From Isoetes taiwanensis (lineage: Eukaryota > Streptophyta > Lycopodiopsida > Isoetales > Isoetaceae): a stretch of DNA of 64,000 bases. Where the stretch lies: positions 1,926,001 to 1,990,000 of the forward strand of contig JAJEKV010000097.1 of assembly GCA_021234155.1 (NCBI GenBank). Direction: 5' to 3'. Both the position numbers and the translations under genes were made by a program. Below are positions 20,531 to 31,490 of this stretch, one piece after another. The notes under the pieces are model-generated. The model was not told the DNA's origin. It ran no database searches and saw only the letters and a program-made list of their open reading frames with translations. Position 1 is the stretch's first letter, and each line of letters starts with the position of its first letter.

Positions 20531-22377
20531 ATGAGAACCAAGGCGAGCACTTCTGGCCCACAATTTAGCAAGGAAGATGACGAGTGGAACAACATCTTCT
20601 GGTTGGACAGCAAGAACGATAAGGCCTGGGGAATACTGAAAGAACTGTTTATGGGGATGGAAATTATAAAGGATCAGCAGAGGGCAGCAGCCTTCTACAT
20701 GGGAGTGCATGAGGATGTTGGCATTCTGGCATGCAAGGAAAAAATGGAGGTTATAAACAGAGACTATTCGAACGGGAGAGCCAACGATAGGGACTGGGTT
20801 TGGAACACATTTGGATACCTGCAAGAATTAGACAACACCCTTTACAAGCTTATCACAGTGAAACAGGGTCACACTGAAGTAGATTGCTGCAGCCTCAAGA
20901 ATAGCATTTTCAGGGCCTACATGGATGAGATGCTGGCGAAGGTTAAGAACCTAATCATTCAATTGGGATCGGGATAAGGGAAAGCTCTAATGCAAGCATC
21001 GTGCTCATTAGAAGGTGGGAAGAAGCGTAAGACCATGTGATCGAGAGGCATCGGAAAATCTTTAGGCAAGGATTGGTCCTGAACGAGCCACTGGAAGGGG
21101 TTTCTACATCCCTGGAAGTATATCAGATAAAGGGGAAGAAATCGGCAAAATGCAAGATCAAAGACTCAAATGGTTTTTTCAACCCAGAAGAATTAAATGA
21201 ATGCGACTGTGGGGACTGTATGGAAGTCAAGCTCTCGACGCTGAATGTGCCAAAAACAAAGATTGGAGTAAACAAAATCAGCAACTCGGTTCCGGTGGTC
21301 GGCAAAAATGATAAAATAAAAGGTCCATCTCTTTCCCCTTCATATAAAAATATTCTTATGAAAGAGGGCCTTTCTGCTCCTCAACCGACTAAATTAGAGA
21401 ATCAGAATGCAGTCAGTAGCGATTTTATAGATTTATATGGCATTCCTGACTCCTCTGCTTCTGACATGTTTACCAAGAATGCTATTTTAGTGCATTTCCC
21501 GCGGGCATGCCCAAATCAAGGGGAGGTCAAGAATTGGATAACCAAATCCCAGCACATTCCTATTCTGTCTATTCTCAAGCTGGATAAGAAGACCTATCAA
21601 ATTGTATGCAGAGATGAGGTCTGCGTTAAGCAAATTCTAAGAAGAAAGCTGGACTTCATTAACAATGCTCCTTTTTATATTATGAATTGGTCCCCTTACT
21701 TCATCCCAGGCTCGGAGAAGGAAATTCAAACGTCTACTTGGCTATCTTTCCCGAATCTCCCCCCGGCCTTTTGGACTCAGTCTCATCTGTATACTCTCTG
21801 TGAACCTTTAGGGGAGGTCCTCGAAATTAATATCCCCCAAACTAACTTCCCCACGGTTTGTATAGCCAAGAAAATAACTTCTGATTGGAAAAAGAAGATA
21901 AAGATCAGAGTCAAGGCTGATGAATTCATGGACCTCACCATTAACTACTCCAAATGGCCAATTCATGAACCTGCCTGTGACCCAGTGATAGCCCCGAAGC
22001 TTAAGCAGGTATGGGTCCCCAAGGTCAATGATAAAGAAAACTCAGGGGTGGAAGTGAGCAATGAGGAATCTGTTGAGAGCTTGGAGACCTAGATTACCCC
22101 TAATCAAGGTAATATTGATGAACTTCTATCCAAGATGAAAATTCACGACGATATGGTGGTCCTCATCAAGAATGTCAACCTGGCTGTCAGAGTTGACTCA
22201 GGCAATTTTATATTCTCTTTCCCTGATTTTTCTAACCCCATTCAGAAAGAAGATGATAAGGTTTCGCGGACGGGAAATCAGGATATTGGGAACACCCCCG
22301 ACTCAGAAGACAAGGTATGGACCACAGTGAACAGAAAAAAGGGCAGAGGTAAGAAGAAGTTTAATTTTAGCATATAG
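20531..22377 (+). pseudogene. LINE ORF1 with DUF4283-like domain
   Basis: The first part (20531-20977) begins MRTKASTSGPQFSKEDDEW and is unfamiliar. It stops at TAA 20975-20977 but stays open in the same frame into a basic GGKKRKT stretch. After a frame change near 21031 the second part (to 22092) contains a DUF4283-like RNA-binding segment: VHFPRACPNQGEVKNWI..., NWSPYFIPGSEKE, TWLSFPNLPPAFW, IKIRVKADEFMDLTINY. After a TAG at 22090-22092 the same frame goes on to 22377 and ends in a lysine-rich WTTVNRKKGRGKKKF tail, as usual for plant LINE ORF1. The expected role is RNA chaperone of the LINE particle. Confidence 0.7.
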
Positions 22378-22440
22378 ATCTAGTCCAAGAAAGCTGACCA
22401 TCCAAGCAAGGATGGCTTCAGGGAAGCATAGGTTTTAATG

Positions 22441-25400
22441 GATAGAGACATTAATTGTATAACTTGGAATCTCCAGGGTATTAACAATAATATTAAAAGG
22501 GAAAGATTGAAGGTTTGTCTTTCATCTCTCAACCCTGACTTTTTGTTTATTTAGGAACATAAATTACATGATTCTGATCATGAAAAAACCATTAGAAAAA
22601 CTCTTCCTCCTAATTATAGTATTTGGTCTATTCCTGCTAATGATTCTTCTGCAGGTATTGCTATTGCTTGGAAGAACTATTTAAATATTTCTGACATTTA
22701 TATGATCAACAACAGAAATGGAAGGTGGCAGATCCTCTTGTGTACCATTTATAGGATTAGACTAGCTTTGGTAAATATCTATGCTTTTAACAATCCCACT
22801 GAGAGAGTGGAAATTTGGACAGGAGTAAAAAACAGTCTTGATAATATTGAGTATGATGAATGTATTTTGGGTGGAGATCTCAACATGGTCACTAATAGTT
22901 TCATGAGGAACAAGAATTTTAAACCTCTAAGCAGGAAGGAAAAGGAGGCATGGCTGGAGCTTACAAGGTGCCACAACTTAAATTTAGCCAGAACCAAGCC
23001 TGGAGCCTACAGTTGGACTGACAAGAGAATTGATCCCACTTTATGCCTTCATGATAGGTATTATCTGTCTGAAAATTTGTGGAATCATAGTAATAGGGTC
23101 AACAATTTGGAAGGATACACTCTCTCGGATCACTATCCCCAGCAGTTGTGTATCACAGCTACCAATCAGTATAAGAAAAAGAGGAAAACTTATTTCAAAC
23201 TTAACACCAGTCTGCTGGATCATGACGAATTTATGGATAGATTACAAGAGGTCCTAGTCAGGTTTCCCAAGCCCACAGGCCAATCGGGGTGGATGTTCTG
23301 GTGGATTCAAGTTGCCAAGGCAATCAAGAATTGGCTCAAGGAATGGGGGAAACAGGTACATCGTAATAAACTTTCCTCCCTGCAGAAATTAAGAGACAGC
23401 CTGCCCAATGCTCCAGAGGAGGAAATAGACAACTTCAGAGCGGAAATTGAGAAGGAAGAGATCAGGATTGCTGAAGGGTGGAGGCTCAAAGCTAAGATAA
23501 GAGAGATTAAGGATGATGAGAGATGCAGCTCTAAGTACTTCTTTGTAAAAGCCAATGGCAAAATTAAAAAGAACCACATCTTTGAGATAAGAATGGGGGA
23601 TGAAGACATCACAAATGAGGTCCAGATTAAAATTGCTGCAGCTAACCACTTCAAGAATATCATGGGTACCAATCAAGATAGCACCCAAGAGAATATGAAT
23701 AGGTTCATAAACCTCCAAGCAAAGGTAAATATGGAGGAGAACTCCAACATTGAGAAGCCTTTCTCCAATGAAGAGTTATTTCATATTGCTAAAGAAATGG
23801 AAAAGGGTAAAAGTCCAGGCCCTGATGGGCTCCCAGTTGAATTTTTTATCAAAACATGGCCTATTTTAGGGGACTGCTTCACTAATTTGGCTAATGAGTT
23901 CGGGGATCAGAAAAATGCTTGGATGCGAGAATCAATACGAGCTTTATCACGCCATCCCTAAACCGATATGCCTATTTCCTTCTGACATGTGCCTATTTCT
24001 CTAACCAATGTGATTTATAAGATTATTTCAGGTACAATTGCCAGAAGGCTTAAGTGTGTGCTGGAAAGAATCATTAGTACTTCCCAAGCTGCCTACTTAA
24101 AGGACAGATTCATCCTTGACAATGTTGTCACAGCTATGCTGGGTCTGAATTGGGCCAAGGATACCAAACAAGATATTGCTCTTATCAAGTTGGATATTAC
24201 CAAAGCTTTCGATACGGTAAGTTGGGGATTCTTATTCAATTGTTGCAGGGCATTAGGCTTCTCGGACGAGGTAATTCTCCTCTTCAAAGCCTTACTTTCA
24301 AACTCCAGATCTTCTGTTTTAATTAATGGAGAATGTGGCCCCTTCTTCCCCCTGCAAAGAGGGGTAAAACAGGGATGCCCACTAGCTCCATTCCTATTCC
24401 TTATTATTATGGAGGCTCTTCATGGTAAGCTAGAAGAAGCAAAGAGATCTAATGTGATCCAAGGCCTCACCCTCCCTGAGAATGGGGAGATGGATCAAAT
24501 TTTAAATGGACATTTTGCAGATGATACTTTCCTCCTAGTTTCGATGGACAATAGATCACTTACCAATACTCAAAGCATCTTGGAAGAATTTGGAGTAGCC
24601 TCGGGGTGCAAGATCAATCCTCTCAAATCTAAGGTGGTGGCCAGAGATCAGGTAAAGGGAGAGCAAACAGCTGCTCTCCTGGGCTGTAAGTATATCCTTC
24701 CTACTACTGCCTCCAAGATTCTAGGAATTCCCTTAGCCCTTAAAGGTAGTCCTTCAGACATCTGGTCTGATATTATTGAGAAATTTCAAAGGAAAGTGGA
24801 CAGTCTAAATTCTAAATATATCTCTAAGCAGGGCAGGGCCATAATTGCAAATTTTGTTATTTCTTCCTCTCATGTTTACCAGTCATCTGTCATTCTTGCT
24901 CCTAAGAAAGTAACTTCCAAACTACAGAGTATTATTGGGAGATTCATATCCTGTGGACAGAACAAAAGGTGCTGGACTCCTGTGGCTATGGAGGAATGTT
25001 GCAAAAGCAGAAGTTTGGGGGGTCTAGGTGTCATGAACATAGAAAAGCAGGGGATTGCTCTTGCAGCTAAATATTTGTACAAGGCAGCCTATGATCTGAT
25101 CAAGCACCCAGTTTCCATTATCATAAGGCATTACTTAAGCAGATGTCTTTCTTATGGGTGGAGGAAACTAAATTTAGTGTTGCCTCATGCTATTTTCTTC
25201 CCAATCAAAGTTCCAAACTCTATCCCTGGCATTATTAAGAAATGGATCAGAGCATGGAATCTAGTTAAGGGCATGTTTTCCTGGAAAGAGGGACTATCCA
25301 TGGATCAATCTATTTTTTGGAATCCGGCTCTCCTTACTAATAATTCCTCCTTATGTTTAGCATGCCACTTCCCGGAGCAGGCCAGAATTTGGGGGAGCAA

Positions 25401-26079
25401 AGGTATTCTCTATATCAGGGATATGTACGATGACCAAGGTATTATCCCCTTTCATCTTTCAGCCCTGGAGGGGGAAGGGGATGAAACTGAAATGTTGTAT
25501 AATAATATCTGCACATCGCTCTCTCAAGGGACTTAGTCAGATGATGAGGATAACTGGAATTATAATGGTATCACGGGTTTCAAGGTAAAGAATGCTTACA
25601 GATACCTGATGAGAGACCAGAAGCTTTCTATACACAGCAAGTGGCAGGCAGATGAAGAGAGATGCACTAAGAATTTAAAATTCATGTGGTCGAGCCCTAT
25701 CCCCCCAAAAGTGAAGTCTTTCATGTGGCAGCTTTGGCATAGAGCTCTGGCCACCAATCATAAAAGATATAAGATTCATATGACAGATTCAGATGTATGC
25801 CCCAGATGTACCAGTCACAGGGAAGATGAAGAACACCTCTTTAAAGCTTGTCTCTGGTCGGAATGGGTCCTCGAGCTTGCATCTAATATCTTTGGATATA
25901 ACCTTAACATGGCTGACCCCTTTTTGCCGAATAATCCTATCGATTGGAGGATCTATATCCTTCTTTGGCGTATCTGGAAGGGGAGGAATAATTTTATCTT
26001 TAATTGCGAGATAACTCACCCGGAGGCTATCATCAAACAAGTTCAATACGACATTAAATGGATTTCGGCCACTTTATAG
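22441..26079 (+). pseudogene. LINE ORF2: endonuclease, reverse transcriptase, zf-RVT
   Basis: The endonuclease starts at ATG 22441 with ITWNLQGIN, GGDLNMV and LSDHYP motifs. The reverse transcriptase includes GKSPGPDGLPVEFF, DITKAFDTV, RGVKQGCPLAPFLF and a catalytic box FADDTF (YADD in most relatives). The C-terminus has the zinc-binding segment CPRCTSHREDEEHLFKAC and W-rich LLWRIWKGRN. The frame is broken by TAG at 22552-22554, two shifts near 23945-23990 and TAG at 25534-25536. Both stops stand where glutamine would be expected (FI-stop-EHK and GT-stop-SDD). Confidence 0.9.
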
Positions 26080-26635
26080 ACTCAATTCTAATTTGTATTC
26101 TTCTGATATTTCAGGTATCATATTCATACTGGTGCGCAAACTCAAATGGAAGAAGATTGATGCAGCTACTAATCAGCAATGGATCAAAGTGTTTGGCCCT
26201 CCCAATCTTTATGGCCATGAAGAGCCATGCTTTTGTAACTGCTGTTGTGATCAGAATCCAAATGCTAGAAGAGATATGCTTTGTGAGGCAAAAGACAGTA
26301 AGGGACGGCTCAACATGGCGAAAGCAGAATCCTGCATGTGCCCATTCTGTGTACTATCAGTCATGGTCAGAGGCAGAGGTAGCAAATCCAGGAACTCCAA
26401 CCTCAGGTCTTACTTTTAGTGGATATCCATGTTTGCGCATTTATACTGAGTTTAGATAACATGCTCCAGTCTTTATTGAATATATTCCATATATACATAC
26501 ATTTTAGGGTTATACTTCCCTCTAAAAAGTTTCTTTTTGTTACCTTAAACAGGGTTAAACTTCCCTTCAAAAAGGATCTTTTGTTAACTTATACTTTATA
26601 ATTAATATATAAACTCGCCTTCAATAAAAAAAAAA

Positions 26636-26650
26636 TACAATTTTAAACTT
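26636..26650. repeat. LINE target site duplication, right copy
   Basis: Identical 15 bases to 19770-19784, immediately after the poly-A tail. Confidence 0.9.
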
Positions 26651-26754
26651 GGTAGATGAATTCAGTGGCTAGGAAGTTTTTACAATTTACAACAAGTTAT
26701 ATTACAAGGGATAAACATACAATGCTTCAATCCCTCATCACTTAATCTGCATGT

Positions 26755-26940
26755 CCAAATTAAAAATCTTCGATCCATCCTCTATGTCTATATCTGGAAT
26801 CATTCCAGAAGGCATTGGTAGCCTCTCTAACCTCCAATGTTCAGACCATCTTCTACAAATGTATCTTCCAACATATTCCCTTCTAGCATTGGATATTTAG
26901 GCATGAGTGGCAATGGTATAACAGGTACAGAGTAACTTCA
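26755..26940 (+). pseudogene. Leucine-rich repeat relic
   Basis: A short frame contains SGIIPEGIGSLSNLQ, matching the plant LRR consensus. After a frame change it continues with IFPSSIGYLGMSGNGITG, a second LRR-like unit. It is most simply a fragment of an LRR receptor kinase or LRR protein gene left between transposons. Confidence 0.45.
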
Positions 26941-27127
26941 GTAGTTTATATCAGCAGGCGAGCTCTGGAGGCTTCAAAATCTAGACCTTTCCATGCTCGA
27001 TCAAAAAGTGATAGCATGGAATATAGTAATTGTAACGAAGATAAAATATCACAGTTTTGAATATAGAATAGATCTTTTATGGAACCCCAAGAGTAATTGT
27101 AGCATGAGAAGGCATGTGTGATGTTCT

Positions 27128-27190
27128 ATGGTATGCATCAAAAGAATATAGTATCATGGACAATAATGATGCTACCATGTGCAGAATATG
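27128..27190. repeat. Repeat copy flanking the solo LTR (left)
   Basis: About 62 bases around ATAGTATCATGGACAA are repeated with about 85 percent identity at 29739-29803, on the far side of the solo LTR. Both copies are in the same orientation. Confidence 0.6.
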
Positions 27191-27569
27191 TGTATTATTA
27201 GATGCTGCAGGAGAGAGAATATATCCGCAAACAAAGTCTTTTTTATTTTTTTTAAGACTGCACTACTCAATATGTATGGCAAATATGTAGCTGTAACTTT
27301 TTTTACTACCACGAGTGCAGCATGTGCTCTCTGCACGGTCATGCTAAGGGGCCTTGGAAGTCTTCGGTGAAATGCAGCAGGATGGCACAAAGCCAAACAA
27401 TATCACTTCTAGCCATTCCGAGTCTATGGGACAACAGTCAGCATTGTTCTATTTTCATGTAATCACTTTCTTTAGCATTCTCTCTGCATATGGACAAAGT
27501 ACAGCAGATGAAGCAGATGATTCCTTTTACTAGAATGCCATTTCAGGTTGTTGAAATTGGAGTATGTGT

Positions 27570-27797
27570 AATGGACGCACATGAAGAATGACTTTGTGGA
27601 AGAGTGCCGAAAGCCCATCAAAGGGCCGATAGCTCAGTAGTAGAATACTTGACTTGCAAGCAAGAGATCCTGGATTTGATCCCCATGGATGCACACGAAG
27701 AATGATTCCATGGAAGAGTGCCAACATCCCATAAAAGGGTCGGTAGCTCAATGGTAGAATATTTCACTTGCAAGCAAGAGGTCCTGGATTTGGCCCT
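27570..27797 (+). repeat. Two tandem 114-bp units each containing a tRNA-like sequence
   Basis: Units at 27570-27683 and 27684-27797 each contain a TAGCTCAGTAGTAGAA box-A-like and GGATTTGATCC box-B-like element, with CTTGCAAGCAAG between them. If folded as a tRNA the anticodon position would read TGC (Ala-type loop), but the arms pair imperfectly and no CCA-proximal stem closes well. They are better seen as tRNA-derived repeats or tRNA pseudogenes than functional tRNAs. Confidence 0.55.
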
Positions 27798-27997
27798 GGG
27801 TTTGGAAGTGTCTTGCTTCCAAATACTTATACTATAGATCTTAGTTGGGCTGAAGAAGTAGGAATGCAATGGGGGAGTATGGCACATGAGATGTTCCATT
27901 AAAGAAGCATGTAAAGACTATAGTAATGTTTGAACAAATAATGGACTTAGAAAATGGTATGCATGCGCTAATGAGGAGTAGGTCACATGGTAAGAAT

Positions 27998-28002
27998 GAT
28001 CA
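27998..28002. repeat. Target duplication of the solo LTR (left)
   Basis: GATCA here and GATCA at 29608-29612 flank the solo LTR exactly. Confidence 0.85.
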
Positions 28003-29607
28003 TGTGATGCTCCCCACAAAATATACGGCGCCGGGCCGTACACTTCGTAGGAAATCCCCCATCCGGTCCTTCGATCGCACGGGCCCTCCATCTATCCCGC
28101 ACTCCAGGGTATCCCTAGTGCGGGAAGGGGACACGAAGGTGTCTTGCGCGCCCTTCCCCTATGGGCTCCTATAACATCAAAACTAACAATAACGATACAC
28201 CAACTGTCTCGAAGAGTAGCACATCCATAGATACAATGGGGATAAACACATGCCGTAAAACATGAGAGCTCCTACCCAAGGCTCAGACTCATGGGGAGGT
28301 AGACTGATGGCTAGGCCACAAGATAGAGCAGACCGAATCATAACAATGGCGGGGCTGGCTATAGACAATGGCTAGGGTTGACCACTCCATCCGCCCCTCC
28401 TGTGCATACTTTGCAGATGGGCTAGATCAGGCTCTGGTATGACTCTAGCCTTCCGGATACGCAATCTCATGGTATCACCCATCGAGACTGCTCTGGGTTG
28501 CATCTCCCCGGTCCGTCGAGACAGGAAGGGTTCCATCTCCCCTTCCCGGGGTCTAGAGGTTCCACGGGCGGCTAGAAAATCGTGGCGACACACGATTCTT
28601 CCCCAACTTAACCCCTTAAAACCAGAGCCAGGCCATCACCAGCAACTCTTGAGAGGCAGGGCAACACCATTGCCCCAGGAGGTGTCGGACCCATGCCCGG
28701 TCCACTCGAAGTGACCGGCCATAAGCCTAGCCCGCTATGGAGTGCCCAGTAGCCGCGCTCAGCAGGGACCCTCCCTCCGTCTCGCCTCTAGCCCCGTCAT
28801 ACCATAGCTCCCATAGCCTGGTGGGTTCCTATTGCACAGGCCGCAATAATAATAGAAACTAAAGGGTCTAACTAGGAGCATTACTAAGTAATGGCTGCTA
28901 GGTCTCTACCCCCCTTCCCAACACAAGAGGAGCAAACATGATCAACCCATATCACGTATCCACATAACATAATCATAATAAGAAGAACATCTAAACCTAA
29001 TCATATACATCTAACTTACAGTTAGGGTTCATTGATTAGGGTTCAAGATCTATACTGAGGTGTCTAGGAAGGCTCTACTAGAGACACGAAATGCTTACTC
29101 CTCTGGAGTCCTAACTTCCAGATGATCTACAAAGAACTCTAATCCAAATACCTGCTCTGAGGAACTCCCTCCTACTCCCGGCGTCTCCATAGTCTTCGAG
29201 GTGGTCGAAGTAGCTCTCACTCCAAGGACGTGCACATGCTCTGGGGGCTACTGTGCTAGGCTATGCCACAGCAGACAGTTCTCGAAACGGAGTTTCGAGC
29301 GCGAAGACGGTTCACAGACTGTTGGAGCCAGGAAAGAGGCCTAGGGTTAGGGTTTAGGACTTTATAGGTTAGGGTCCACATGTTATGCCACGTGGCTCCA
29401 GTAGGGTAGTCTTATGTGGTGGGTGCCCAATAGGTTAAGGCCACGTGGAAAATGGTCTTAATCTAAGGTTGGCTAAGTTATATAAATAACTTAGTCATGC
29501 ACCTTATGCCACTAATCTATAGTATACAAGGCTATGAAGGTAGACTTGTATAGTGGCGGACCTGGAAATATACGTATTTATGGCGTATATTTCCCTGGAA
29601 CGTCACA
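28003..29607. mobile_element. Solo LTR, 1605 bp
   Basis: It begins TGTGATG and ends CGTCACA, giving short inverted ends with the usual TG...CA, and is flanked by a perfect 5-bp direct repeat (GATCA). No gag or pol lies within or beside it, so it is a solo LTR formed by recombination between the two LTRs of one element. The length would suit a Ty3/gypsy family, which is an inference. A TATA-like TATATAAATA lies at 29479-29488, which would suit transcription on the plus strand. Confidence 0.85.
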
Positions 29608-29612
29608 GATCA

Positions 29613-31420
29613 ACAAGGAGAGTTTTGTAGTTCTGGCAACATCATAGAGTTGATCTCTTTATTCTTCCAACATATATATGTCTCAAGCACAGTAAGTCTG
29701 CTTGCAGCAAAAAATAAAAAGTAACAAGGCATACTTGACATGGTATGCTTCAAAAGGATATAGTATCATGGACAACAATGATGCTAGCATGTGTGTAATA
29801 TGGATACAGTAAAGAATCCATTCAATTCTATCACTAAATGCTGCACAAAAATATATCCCCAAAGGATGGCATACCATCCAAGTAGATAATCCAAGTAGAT
29901 ACACTCGTTAGCACTCGCGCTTGCAATAACAAAGGGGAAACCAACTCTATTCATAATAATGATATCAAGTCCCAACTGACTAGAAATATATAATGTAAAC
30001 TCACGATTGTTAGGCCGGGATGCCACTACTGGCAAGTTTATATGCTGACATGGAGCATTGTTCTACCACAGTAGAATTCTTTACTGTCAGTAATTTCGTG
30101 TAGTGTTCCATTTAGAAATTTTATTATGTATTTCATGGCGTTTACCTGTGTTTTCTGACAACCATTCAAAACTTCTAAGACTTGCCACTATTGTAAATCA
30201 TGGCAATCATCCTTTAATCCCCATTTCCTTGAAAACCAGGTTTCAAAAAGTGTCGTTTTTTCCAGAAGAATTAAGCTAATGTGAGTTGGGGTCAGAGTTT
30301 TCAAGCACATTTCTGGAGATTATCTAAGTAATTTTGGAGCATCAGAGGTTTCTCTAGAATGGAGGCACGGGGGAGATTTTCGAGCAGATCAGAAACGAAA
30401 GAGATTAAAGAAAAAATTGTGATGTTGTTGTAGATCGAGCAAAGTAACAACGACACATAGAAAAATTTCGAGCAAAAAAAAAAGATCAAAATTCTTATGA
30501 AGAGCTGGAATAGATCGATCTTCACTTTTTATGCCTCCTCCAGCTGCTGCGGGATGAAATGACTGCTCAAAAATTGCTCCTACTGGAGGTTACTGCCCAT
30601 TCGTTGAAGAGTGCTCCGGCAGTCTAAAGAAAATGCCACATGGGCAATGTGTCGGACGTAGTGGAATACATAAAAAAAATTTATTGTTGACATGGCAGCT
30701 AGTGGTTGGGCATGAAATTCGTTGTTACTCTTAAACGGCCGTAGTGGAATCCTGGCCTTATTCTAGCATGTCATAAAAAGATGCAACACACAAAAAAACA
30801 TCATCCAGAGATACTTTGGACCAACGTGGACCATTGTTTGGCAAACTTTTGAGGCTCCCATCAGAACATCTACTATGGTAACTTTGGCCAGTCATATCTA
30901 CCATTGCCTTAATCGAAAATCATAAGAACATTTCTTATGATACACTAACTTAACTAGAAATTTTCAATTTCAAAAGATTAGTTTCTAGTATTCCCCAAAC
31001 TTTACCCAATATTGCTTTGGACCCGTATTCTATACTTTGCACTCGAGCCCACACTAACAATTACATTTGCATTCAAGTACACAAAGCGCCAGCTCTTCAG
31101 TGCCAAATTCTTGTATAAGTTTAAATTCGTAGGAGTTTCTAGTTGGAGAGGAGGAAAGGAGAGACTTAGATAAATGGATGCAACTATAAGTAAATGGTAT
31201 GACGAGGTAACTGACACCTCGAGATGTGCCAAGAACGACCTCCTTAACTTGTCTTTGATTGTCACACACTTGTTAACTAGGGTATTCAAAGTGGTTACAA
31301 CAATCTTCATTGTACATTGACGTGTTAGAGGGAGTTGCAACAATCTTGAACATGCATTGACATGTAGTCCTCAAATTGTGAGGAAGAGGCATGCATAGAA
31401 GTTAAGAGGAAAATTACTTC
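29613..31420. other. Non-coding region
   Basis: AT-rich sequence with no supported gene. It contains the second copy of a flanking repeat (29739-29803). The minus-strand frames at 31.0-31.34 kb have no recognisable features. Confidence 0.5.
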
Positions 31421-31490
31421 AAAGGATGAACAATTTCTTCCACCTTTCGAATCAATTAGTGGCAAGAGGATATTCACGGGAGAGAGAAAA

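Larger units (their letters stand above)
19785..26635 (+). mobile_element. Full-length L1-type LINE
   Basis: The element is delimited by a perfect 15-bp target site duplication and ends in a ten-A tract (26626-26635). It is about 6.85 kb long. From 5' to 3' it holds an upstream ORF (19861-20253), a long ORF1 (20531-22377) with a DUF4283-like domain, and ORF2 (22441-26079) with endonuclease, reverse transcriptase and zinc-binding C-terminus. A 3' region of about 550 bases follows. Full length plus intact target duplication means the insertion was complete; internal stops and two frameshifts show later decay. Confidence 0.9.

Noticed and set aside
27610-27690. Functional tRNA-Ala gene
   Set aside because: Box-like sequences are present but the cloverleaf arms pair poorly and the unit is tandemly repeated.
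28003-29607. rRNA or organelle-derived insertion because of higher GC
   Set aside because: TG...CA ends with a 5-bp target duplication fit a solo LTR, and I recognise no rRNA or plastid gene in it.
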